Assembly (NCBI GenBank): GCA_021234155.1
Contig: JAJEKV010000035.1
Location: 7,065,891 to 7,129,890 of the forward strand
From: Isoetes taiwanensis
Taxonomy: Eukaryota > Streptophyta > Lycopodiopsida > Isoetales > Isoetaceae
Reading direction: 5' to 3'
Length of the DNA stretch: 64,000 nucleotides
Shown here: positions 11,020-20,145 of the stretch, in pieces
Layout of the letters: every line of letters starts with the position of its first letter
How positions within the stretch are numbered: position 1 is the first letter of the stretch
The notes under the pieces: generated by a model
The model's database searches: none
Told to the model about the DNA's origin: nothing
What the model saw: the letters and a program-made list of their open reading frames with translations, nothing else
Translations under genes and position numbers: made by a program

Positions 11020-11570
11020 GACGGCGAGGGCCGGGGCATAGTGGGGGTTACGGCTTGCCAAACCAGGTCCAAATAAAGTGGGAGGTGATCAAGTCGACCT
11101 CCTCATCCCGACTTGTCTCGCCCACCCGGGAAGCGGTGATGAGATGCATATCTTGCGCAACTTCTGAGCACATAGTCCACCACACTAGACCCTCCCCACG
11201 ATTGTCACATGCATGTGCACTTGCGAGAATCGGACCCTTTGATGGCCATTGCAAATTATCAAGTCAAAAATACCACATAGCGAGAACAGCCCCATGCGCC
11301 AGCAGGTGACCTGGCTGTCATCCGATCCTCGTGGCGGGTTATACGAGGGCGTAAACTGCGAGGACATCGTCGTCGAGGGGTCAAGTCGCATGGGCTGCTC
11401 TACTCTGTCCGTGCATTGATTGAAATCTCCAAGAAGGGCGACCCTACCCAAGCTGGCGGTCTGCTTGTATGTCATCATATAGATCGACATACGGGTCCAT
11501 CCTATCCGCATCGGGTTGGCGGTTCTTTTTTGCAAAAGCCGCAGCCGGCGGTTAAAACAGCGAAAACACA
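11020..11570 (-). pseudogene. LINE apurinic-type endonuclease domain (partial)
   Basis: VALLGDFN (about 11,440-11,419) is the conserved LLGDFN block of AP-like endonucleases, which nick target DNA to start integration. Further on come FSLCGIFDLIICNG and EGLVWWTMCSEVAQDM, the equivalents of the CN-G and S-x-VDYV regions. The catalytic N-terminal Asn/Glu blocks are missing because the element is truncated upstream. Frame changes break the domain into at least three pieces. Confidence 0.7.
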
Positions 11571-12552
11571 AGGCAAGGATCTTTAAAATCGAAAGATCCT
11601 ACCGGTTTGCTCTGTCTTTTTATCAAGAGGGACGGATGTTTTAAATTGGCAGCTCAAGTGAATCGATTTGAATCCCAATACAATCTGGAGCATTGAATCG
11701 GAGAAATTATGCCATGGCGAGAAATCTTTGGCTCGATTTGGGCGGCTCAAGCCTCAATAACATGCTTTGTTTTGAGTGCAAGACCTGATAGATGTTCTTG
11801 CTCTAATGCAATCGATTTCACACAGTTTCTAAATTATCGGTTCTAAATTTACTGTAGGAACCCAAAAAATTCCACGTGTTTTTATCATCTTCATATGGAA
11901 TTATGATGGTGGGCTAAAAATTTACTTGGTTTTATAGAGCATCCATAGCGGGATGCAGCTTCAAATTAAGCTCCTATTTTGTCTGCGAAATCCGAGATCC
12001 ACCTGATTTCTACCAGAGAGCATTTACATATAAATATTTAAAAAAAACAAGGTGCTGCGCACGGAGGGTTGCCCTCCATGGTCGGAGGGTGAAGTGGCTT
12101 AAATCATAGTTCAAAGTCATGTTTTGACAATCAATTCAAATTGCTACTTCAAGACAATGGAGTACTTGATAACATACGAAACAATCAATCAAAATTGCTA
12201 TTTTAAAATATTTTTTGTGAAGGTGATGGTACCCATTTGCATCACTAACTCCTCCTTAGATGTTGAGCGTAGGCCCTGTCGAAGGCAATGATTTGGAGTC
12301 CGTGGTTGAGCTCAAACGTGCATTCACCCCGGCTCAACCAACGATCAACGATTGGAGCAATCAACGATTGAAAAATGCCTTAAACCATAATGTCATGCAA
12401 GTTTAAGCCCTGAAGCAGCTCCTGCATTGGCCAATGTTCTCCCTTAAATTTGAAGTTTCAAAAGTAAGGAAAAAGGTCCCTTTTTTTCAGCATCTGTATG
12501 CATGCGTCCTGCTTCCAATTCTTATTAGGATGAAACAATTTGAAGATCCATA
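11571..12552. other. non-coding spacer
   Basis: No gene is seen. GATCTTTAAAATCGAAAGATC (about 11,578-11,598) can form a short hairpin. From about 12,000 onward the two copies become almost identical, in sharp contrast to the LINE. The text CAACGAT is repeated three times around 12,338-12,370. Confidence 0.4.
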
Positions 12553-12720
12553 GTTGTTTCCATAACCAAAGACTTTCAACCATCTAAAATCATGCACATG
12601 CGTGTTTTTCAAATAGATAAGCACTCCAGTTAAAGTTGTTCCACAACCAAAGACTTTTAGACCAACTAAGTTCATGCACATGCATGTCTTTCAAATAGAT
12701 AAAACATTTCAGTTAAAGTT
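12553..12720. repeat. 82-bp tandem repeat, two units
   Basis: Two consecutive units begin GTTGTTTCCATAACCAAAG (12,553) and GTTGTTCCACAACCAAAG (12,635). Both contain TCATGCACATGC and TTTCAAATAGATAA in the same order. Divergence between units is moderate, so the duplication is older than the 32-kb one. It is also at 45,112-45,275. Confidence 0.8.
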
Positions 12721-14130
12721 GGCTTAAAAAGGCCATTTTAAAATGCTTTAGATTACATGTACAGCCAAGATTTTAAGAGCAGGCCATTGCACATCTTACA
12801 ATTATTCTAAAATTTTGCTACTCATTGCATAATTATTGCCACCTAATATGGCCTTTAGGCCTCCAATTTGTCCTTCCAAGATGACGGCACGGAGTGCTGA
12901 AACTAGCTTGCAATCTCTCATGGCATGGCACACCAATTAAATGCGTATATCCGGTTACTCCTGTAGACAGAAGGCAGATCAAACATAGACTACAGACAGT
13001 TGTGCTTAAACTTGAAATGCACTCAAATTCATAATATGGAAGAAGGATGCAATACTTCTGACGAACCTTGTCAAGGAGTAGGTTTCCCAATGACATTTTC
13101 TTGATGGGTTTTTTTTTTTTTTTTTTTTTTGTCAAAATGTTCGTGGCCGTTCAACAAGGCTTTTTTTTTTTTTTTGCCATGGTTCTGCATGGGCGGCTGG
13201 ATTTGCATGCGATTTAGTTTTGGCATGTCGGAAAGCAAATTTTAGCGATGTTTTTTTAGTGGAGTGGAGTGTAGCAGCCATCCGCCTCTACGATTGGAAG
13301 CTATCGGCTATGGGAGTATTTGGCTATGGGCGATTAAGGGAACAAAGCTTATTTTCCGTTTTAACTTTGTTTTAGGAGCGAGGGCTTCGATGAAACGGTC
13401 ACGTGTGCCACTTCTGGGATTGCAGATTTGGTTTATTGTTGCTAATAATATCTGAGGAGGAGTAGGATCCTCCATTTGCATTCAATTTTGACCCTCTTTC
13501 TTGCAATATTTGCATTCAATTTTGAGGAATCGTTGAGTAGTTTATATTGCCTGATTAATGTTTTGGTTGGATCGGGGCTTGAGTGCTGGTTTAGGGGCTT
13601 GAATTGCCCACTGACTCTCTCTCCTTTGCTCCGTTTCTCTATGCTCGGTTGCCACGCGTACAGATCCATAGCTTTTTGTTGGGATTCAATGGTTGAGTCA
13701 ATCAATGACCATTGTCCTTTTTTTAAAGAAAGCGATTAGATTAGGGGCGATTAGAGTAGAAAGTAAAAAAAAGAAGTAAGTCCTTGGCATGAAAAGTTTG
13801 ACATAATTACAATAGGCTTAGAATTCCTTGAAGCACTAAAAGAGGCTTAGGATTCTTTGAAGCACTAAGCATACATGTTAATATCGATCTATAACATAGA
13901 TTCATCGGTAAAAACTCCACAAATGTCTCCACCAGGTTGGAGTTTGAACAAATGTATATAGAAAGGAAACAATTCTTCTTTGCGATATCAAAGTCCATTA
14001 TCGTCTCACACAAATGATGAAATGTCTATCTATGACATAGTTTGCAAGAAAAAGATTTACATTGCCCATACAACTAAGGAAAGGCCTCACTAAATTCAAG
14101 GTTCCAACGGCCACGGTTGCAAACAAACAA
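12721..14130. other. non-coding spacer with poly-T tracts
   Basis: Two long T runs (about 13,108-13,130 and 13,161-13,176) flank a 30-base stretch, and lengths differ by a base or two from the right copy. They may be reverse-strand poly-A tails of retroposed sequence. A short repeat GAAT(T)CTTTGAAGCACTAA occurs twice near 13,821-13,866. No convincing protein is seen. Confidence 0.4.
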
Positions 14131-14159
14131 TCCCATCGTCCAGAGACATCCGGATCGCC

Positions 14160-14495
14160 ATTCTAGAATGGGGCGAGCATGCATGTTTTGCATGCATCTT
14201 GGTGGCGCGCATGCGGTTCACAGTTGGGAGTTCACTATTTTAGGCGGCGTTTCGCATCGACTTCTCATCGGTAGCTTCCTCTTCTCTCTCGGCGGTTACC
14301 TTATTCTCTTTGAATTGTTTCGAGGCGGGGAGGGCTTCTTCACCTTTGGTTTGGCTAATTGGCGTCTCTTCATCTTTGTCCTTTCTTTCGGCCTTTAGCC
14401 TTCATCCTGTGACCTTAGTCCTCGATCCTGGTTTGTTAAGGAAGTCCTTTGGTATTCGGGGGTTTGTTGGTTTCATGCGAGTCCCATTCTAGAAT
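14160..14495. mobile_element. ATTCTAGAAT-bounded element, short form
   Basis: The left end is ATTCTAGAATGGGGCGAGCA and the right end inverts to ATTCTAGAATGGGACTCGCA, giving imperfect inverted termini of about 22 bases in a 336-bp element. A GCATGCATG palindrome lies just inside the left end. The flank CCCATCG..CATCCGGATCGCC precedes both this and the next element. It is probably a non-autonomous DNA element; the family is not recognised. Confidence 0.5.
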
Positions 14496-14523
14496 CCCAT
14501 CGATCCAGGACATCCGGATCGCC

Positions 14524-15137
14524 ATTCTAGAATGGGGCGAGCATGCATGTTTCATGCATGCGGGCGGCGCATGCCGTTCGTTGGGAGTTCACTATTTTAA
14601 GTAGCGTTTACGCATCGACTTCTCATCGGCTTCCTCTTCTCTCTCAGCGGTACCTTATTCTCTTTGAACCCACCCTCCCCTTCTTTGTTGTTGTATTTTT
14701 ATCGCGTGTACTTGCGCGTAATCAACCCCTCCACTCACGGGAGGTTTGTTTTGTCTTCTTTGTTTTGTTGGTGATGTGCGGTCTGGGTTAGCGGCGGCAT
14801 CTGTTTCGGCGTTTCCATTAAAGTGGGTTTTGGGGCGATTTTTATGCCTTCGTTTGTCCAAGCCCCTTGCGAAGGCTTATCACTAGGTTTTTCCTCGAAA
14901 ACCCGAAAGTGAGGTTTTTAATCCGGTGATAAGCTTTTCGGCGGTACGACTAATAATCTCTATTAGCATTGTATTTTGTTGGGGTCCAAATGATATAATT
15001 GGATTTGCCCTTTATTTTTTGTGGGTAGTTCGCATGTGTGCGGCTACCCACTATCCTCCATTGTAGAAAATCTGCTGAGATGAATGAGAAGCAAGTCGGG
15101 CGGTTTGTTGGTTTCATCGCGAGTCCCATTCTAGAAT
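14524..15137. mobile_element. ATTCTAGAAT-bounded element, long form
   Basis: It has the same left end as the short form 364 bases upstream and the same right end (GGTTTGTTGGTTTCATGCGAG then TCCCATTCTAGAAT). Its 614 bp contain about 280 extra bases, including a LINE-tail-like segment (14,870-14,985) and a strong hairpin (15,021-15,051, GTGGGTAG..CTACCCAC). The two forms stand head to tail and share flanks, suggesting local tandem duplication followed by internal deletion in one. Confidence 0.5.
14870..14985 (+). other. LINE 3'-tail-like structured segment
   Basis: GGCTTATCAC and GTGATAAGC pair across a core reading TTTTTCCTCGAAAACCC then GGTTTTTAATCCGG. The same core, inverted, lies in the LINE 3' region at about 8,488-8,533, followed in both places by TTGTATT..GGGTCC. 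This suggests the long ATTCTAGAAT element carries a LINE-derived 3' end. Confidence 0.5.
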
Positions 15138-15940
15138 AGTATAATCGGCTTGCTTGTCAATGCTGAAAAGTGGAAAGACAACCCATTGAACAAATACATC
15201 TCATGATGTGATATGACTCTAAAATCTCAGTTCATCAATATACCTAGTGTAAATAGCATGCTCTTTGAATAAATCCAGATGCATTTGCAACAACAACAAA
15301 CAAATAAACGTTTCCTGAGTAAAAATAGATGAGCGAAAAGCATCAATTATTTTCTCTTACTTTCATAGACATGATCCATAAATATGTGAAAGACACTTAG
15401 CATTTGTGCAAGGCAAAGCTATTGTTTTGAGATATATGAACCATATCTATAAAAATATTGCATACAAAAACAATAGCCCTTCTATACAACCAGCGTTATC
15501 AACAAAGTGGCCAAGAATGTAACCGACTAGCCTTTTACCTCCCCTCGGCGGGGGCTCGGATATGGCAATCTATAATGCGACCTAGTTACTCAAGCGAAAT
15601 GCAAATCTCTGCTTGAGAAGGCTTGACATATTTTCATCAAGCTGCAAAGTCTCAATTCAAGTAACAACAACGGCCTTGGTCTATTAAGTCATGGCATTAA
15701 ACATTCACCGATTCACGGGTAGCTAAGAAGCTGGATCATTGCCAAAGCGTAGCACTGGCGGTGCATACCACGAAAACATTTTGTACAATAATACAAGGAA
15801 TCAATAAAACTTCGGTTCGACTTGCAATAGGTTTAGGCTTAGAATTCTGCTTTTTATGCTCCTACTAGCAAAAGCTGAAGCATGCATTATAATTCTTGCA
15901 AAATCTGACTGTCTGGATTTTCAAATTCAAAAGGAGTATA
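15138..15940. other. non-coding spacer
   Basis: I see no gene or element here. It is matched by 47,698-48,510 with short noisy patches. Confidence 0.4.
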
Positions 15941-17085
15941 TTTTTTTTTTTTTTTTTAAGGACTTGAGCCTTTATTATCGAGAGAAAGTTCACAGTATAA
16001 TGGGGACTAATAACTTCGTGGGAGAGAATGTCCGCGAGAGCAAAACCACCCACTCAAATACAACATCTAAACAATATGAAGAGCAAGCAAAAACTCATAA
16101 GTAAGTATGAATCTGAAGATAGTGCTCCTAAATACGGCTCTTCACCTCATTAGCAATTGATGAGCACTTGAATGCTTTGACAATTCGTTGTTGGGCATCA
16201 AGAAGGACCTGTGCATCTGAACAAGCAAGACCTTTGAATATGAGAAGATTCCTTCTTTTCCGGGTAAAAGCATGTTAGGGTGTCCCTTAAAAAGTATTAT
16301 TTAGTGACCAAAAAGGTACCTAAAAAGGTAGCCAGGACTGGGTACTAGGTACCTGTATAATATCTCAATATAAGGTATGTTTTAGAACTTTTTATATATA
16401 TATTGGTCTCCGATAGCATTATCTTTATCTTAGCTTTGAATATTACCATGTCCTTGACTTTTATTTTGGATTTTTGTGTTAGTTTTAATGAAAAGAAAAA
16501 TGAGAAAGTACCAGGTTTTGAAGTACCTAGTGTATGTACTTTTAGGGTTCAAAAGTGGTACACCCTAACATGCTTTACCCTTCAAAATGGACGGATGATC
16601 CATCACGAAGCCAAATGAAAGGCCCTTTTTTGCCAAATTATCCCAACTACTTGGATAAAAGCTAATAATAACACTGGCGGCTATTCAAATTGCAATGAAA
16701 GGCCTTGAAGCCACAACCAAGCATGTCGACATGTCTACATAGGAAGAAGCAATGCTCAATTGTCTAGTCCCTCTATGCACATAAGGGACAAAGTCACGGA
16801 GACACCTCGGGCCGAAATCGTGCACCCGAGAATATTAGCAGCCTTGAGACAACGATGAGTGACTTGCCACCATAAAAGCGGATACTTTGGGATGGAGTAG
16901 TTTATCCCATACCCACTTCCACAACTTGCTTTACGCCGATCCACGGGAATATATTTATGAACTCCACTGTAAATGCAAATTCTCGAGGGCAATATGCTCA
17001 TAGACTCTGCAATGTTTTCTTCCTTTTATCAATGACCATATCCATAAACCTATACCATTGTGGTTATTTACAGGGTCAGGAGACA
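15941..17085 (-). mobile_element. second LINE fragment: zinc-binding C-terminus and poly-A tail, minus strand
   Basis: On the minus strand a KWVWDKLLHPK-type segment and LLWWQVTHRCL (about 16,930-16,850) match the zf-RVT domain at the end of plant L1-type ORF2. In the right copy this continues into CPLCA, then WLQGLFHC and SAWIIWSIW. After a 319-bp insertion the frame resumes with a RRNLLIFKGL segment (about 16,255-16,225) and SDAQVLLDAQQRIVKAF. AATAAAG precedes a 17-base poly-T at 15,941-15,957, the reverse-strand poly-A tail. It is heavily 5'-truncated and a different family from the LINE at 8.4-11.6 kb. Confidence 0.75.
16262..16580. mobile_element. MITE-like element with GGGTAAAAGCATG inverted ends, inside LINE
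   Basis: Ends are GGGTAAAAGCATGTTAGGGT and the inverse ACCCTAACATGCTTTACCC, matching the element at 1,216-1,489 for about 19 bases. The left flank is TTCC (16,258-16,261). In the right copy TTCC stands on both sides of 48,833-49,154, a clean 4-bp target duplication. The interior differs from the first member except near the ends. It interrupts a conserved WSIWK..RRN segment of the LINE protein. Confidence 0.8.
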
Positions 17086-17209
17086 TATCTTCATAATTCA
17101 TAGCTTTACGAAGTACTTAGTTATTTTTTTCAAGCAAAAACGTAAAGACAAATAATCGTCAAGCTCATAAAAATGCAAAATATTGATCTACAAAATAACG
17201 GATGTTTAC

Positions 17210-17493
17210 CTTTAGCAACCTGGTTCTTCTGGAAAATCGACTCAGCAAAAGCATCATAATGAACTTGACCGGATTCTTCTGCAAATTAGTTCGAGCAAAT
17301 GCCTAAACCCTAAATTCATGTTTACGATTTCCTCATTGAAAAAACCTCGCGAAAAAGCGCTAAGGAAAATAAGTTCGACCTCTGCTTATCATGCGACAAC
17401 AAAGCTTGGTATAGCCTCAAACTCGAGCTCCATTCCATACTTGTTGACCCAGCCTTGAGGTTCCACATAAAAAGCGACATCCCACGAAGACAT
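17210..17493 (-). CDS. candidate small spliced gene or gene 5' end, function unknown
   Basis: On the minus strand an ATG at 17,493 in a GCCGCGATGTCTTCG context opens MSSWDVAFYVEPQGWVNKYG and continues to a stop at 17,389. A second open segment, 17,278-17,210, starts after a TTTGCAG acceptor-like site, encodes ESGQVHYDAFAESIFQKNQ and ends at AAAG followed by GTAAAC, a good donor. The region upstream of the ATG is pyrimidine-rich like a 5' leader. The right copy keeps the same pattern (50,052-49,778). I do not recognise the protein, and the join between the two segments is not clear because a stop precedes any obvious donor. It could be a broken gene start into which the LINE fragment later landed. 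Confidence 0.3.
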
Positions 17494-19121
17494 CGCGGCA
17501 AAAGAAATGTTTCTATTGTGGTTTTCTGACTGAGCTAGACTATAGGAAGAAGTATGGAGGCAGTAGAGGAGAAGAATTATGATGGGAAATTAAATGTTTA
17601 AATACTACATCAAATTAATTGAATGTTGCACAATAAATTGAGGTGTTATATCCAGTAAAAGTGAGTGAATTTCTGATGCGCAGTATTTGATTGATATTGC
17701 GATGCTCCTAATCTAGAACATTTGAATTGAGAACAATGATAGCAATATGTTAGCAAGTGCTACACTTTAGCAATTTCCTTCTTCTTCCAGATGCAATAAT
17801 TTAACCGTTGGATATGTTTTGTGCTCCTTTTATGATATGTTTTGTGCTCCTTTTTATGAAACCCAAAAACCTGGATACATGAAAAAAGTGCGTGATGTGA
17901 TAGATAGACATGAATTCAAATGATCTGGGGTTATACTTGCTCTTTGCAATCACTGTTAACTAAAGATCAATCATGCCTCAGTCCTAAGTAGATGGATATA
18001 AAAAGAAGAATATTGTCTTTTTTGTCCAAAACAATTGAAATTGTAGATTAAGAAAATGTGAAAAGGCCAGTAGGCCAACCCTCTTGCTCTGAGATATATG
18101 GATCATCAAACTTTTTAGATAAATGATAAAGAAGAAGTTCAGTGTTCATTGTACTTGCATCTTGTGCACACGAAATCTAGTAGCCCTTACATAACAAATT
18201 TTGTGCCTTTGTCATATCTGATAATAGAAGAAACTAGAAACGTGTGCCCGGCGATGCCGGGCATTAGTCATGGACGTGTGATTGAGTGACCTAATAGAAT
18301 AGAAAGCTATAGATAAATAGAACAGGAAGCTATAAATGTAATCTACATACATCTGTCAAACTTGTTCACAAAAAGAGAAGAATCATTTACAAAGAATCAT
18401 TGTAAAGGATCCATGAAACAAACAAAGCTTAATCTTAAGGTTTAGGACTTAGATAGTTGTGGTTTGATTTTGATTATGACTTAAATAAGCATGTTTCTAT
18501 GTGATTCTTAGTGATTGCACGAAAGGGTAAGCATACTTATAAGGAATGAAATTTATTATTGACTTACATTTCACAAATTACATATTAAGATCGTTGTAAA
18601 GGACTTAATTTGATACCTAATGCCATGAACACACCATCACATATAGTAGAACTTCTCACAGATTGCTATTATGAATGAGGCTAATAAAATTGAAATAGCA
18701 AAAATCATCGATCTTCCCAAGTGTGCAACAAGCAATCTAGACACTCTAGGATAAACTCAAGGACACTCTAGATACTTTATCAACCTAAAATGCATCAAAA
18801 AGTTGACATTTTAGCTTTAGTTCGATTGGAAGCATTAAAACAACAATGCATTTAGTTCATGGATTAGTTCATGAAAGCTCTACTTCTACTAATTTATCAT
18901 ATCTTATAGTTGATCCAAGCAAGCCAAAGGTCCAAAAATATCTTAACACTATGATATCTCCAAATATCTAAGATCAGTTTTGATTAATAAAAATGGGGTT
19001 TGTCCTGTATGAGGTCAAGGGAGATAAAATAGTAAGCATGTTCATTGTATGCAGATGCCATGAAGTTGATCTTGTAACTTTCAACATAAAAATATATGTA
19101 TAAACATGGGATACTGCCATC
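17494..19121. other. AT-rich spacer, nearly identical in both copies
   Basis: There is no protein-coding signal. A direct repeat ATATGTTTTGTGCTCCTTTT is at about 17,813 and 17,836. The only other notable object is the Helitron-like end at 18,234-18,262. The two copies of this block differ at very few positions. Confidence 0.4.
18234..18262 (-). mobile_element. Helitron-like 3' terminus
   Basis: On the minus strand the hairpin GCCCGGC-ATC-GCCGGGC (18,262-18,246) is followed by eight bases and then CTAG (18,237-18,234) with T as the next base. Helitron 3' ends have a short GC hairpin shortly before CTRR and insert between A and T. The 5' TC end has not been found; the element body would lie to the right and may be interrupted by the large transposon. 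It is conserved at 50,790-50,818. Confidence 0.5.
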
Positions 19122-19125
19122 AATA

Positions 19126-19157
19126 AACCATCATTCAATTAAATTGGGATTATGTCT
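19126..19157 (+). repeat. left terminal inverted repeat of the large transposon
   Basis: These 32 bases, beginning AACCATCATTCAATT and ending GGGATTATGTCT, are a perfect inverse of 63,698-63,729. AATA (19,122-19,125) precedes them, matching AATA after the right repeat at 63,730-63,733. Confidence 0.8.
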
Positions 19158-20145
19158 ATTCCAAAATCGCGCCGTATAAGCTATTTATTGACCATTATAT
19201 TGAATTAACCACACTTTTGCACTGAGTTCATTTTCGGGCTAGGAAGATGCATTTTATGTTGAAATGCAAGGGCATCCAAATATTCGGTCCAAATGACCCA
19301 TATTATGAAAGAATGTTGGCAATATAAAAAGTAGGAAATTGCTTATTAATTCGTACAATCACCGGCGACAACGAAATCTAAACATTGAAATTGTAGTGTT
19401 TTCTGAATAAATAACAGCAAACAAAGTTGCTTCTGAGCGAGAGATTTTTCAAAGGGTCAAATGTGGCGTGGCGATTTTATTCCCATAAATAGCGTATTAT
19501 AGTGGAACATAAACTTTAAAACTAATCCAGAATCATCGTCGGCCGGCCGGTATTTGCGGCGTCTTTGAGATCCTTTTCGATCATGAACAAACCATGCTCA
19601 CGGATTCCATATAAGATGGATTACAACATCAAAGGGATCGGGATAAAGCGGGCCGGGATTCATAACAGCGACATCAAGCCATCCACGAAGTTCTATTTCT
19701 AGCTTCGCGGCACTGCCGGAGAGGTCTGCGTGGTTCATCTGGCGGTAATAGAATGTGCCATAATAACAAGCGGCGGAAGCGGCCGATGGTTTGCCAATTT
19801 CATGCATGCGTATTTATAGACACCTAAATTATTGGCCGGTATATACATACAAATTATTGCAAGTATAGCAAACCATACCGCGTAATATAAAAAAAGAACA
19901 ATACGTTACCGAGAACCAATAATCTTTGATATAAGAACACAATATATATTCGAAAAGAGTTTGGTGTAAAGTATATTTCATATTCAAAACTTTTTGGAAA
20001 GTGTATTTCACGTATACATATATATATATATATCAAAAAGTTCCCTTTCTAGAAACGCGATCTTCTCTAGGTCCTGTCAATTTCCCTGTCCAGATTAAGT
20101 TCTTGGGTATAGTGTTTGTATCTCTTGACCTTTTTTTCACGTAGC
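19158..20145. other. left subterminal region of the transposon
   Basis: About 1 kb without a gene lies between the terminal repeat and the stop of the minus-strand gene. A TA dinucleotide run is at 20,020-20,033. It serves as 3' flank and probably the terminator of the FCP1-like gene. Confidence 0.45.

Larger units (their letters stand above)
8401..11570 (-). mobile_element. non-LTR retrotransposon (LINE), 5'-truncated, minus strand
   Basis: Reading leftward the order is endonuclease, reverse transcriptase, C-terminal cysteine-rich region, 3' untranslated region and a (TTCC)n tail at 8,398-8,416. The endonuclease lacks its first part, so the insertion is 5'-truncated near 11,570, as is typical of target-primed integration. 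The 3' region has a CTCGAAA(A)CCC..GGGTTTTTAATCC structure that recurs at about 14,888-14,930. No ORF1 is seen. The copy at about 40,964-44,130 matches but is just as broken. Confidence 0.8.

Noticed and set aside
13108-13176. Poly-T tracts as terminators or CRISPR-like spacing
   Set aside because: Single homopolymers in eukaryotic DNA; lengths vary between copies and no repeat-spacer pattern exists.
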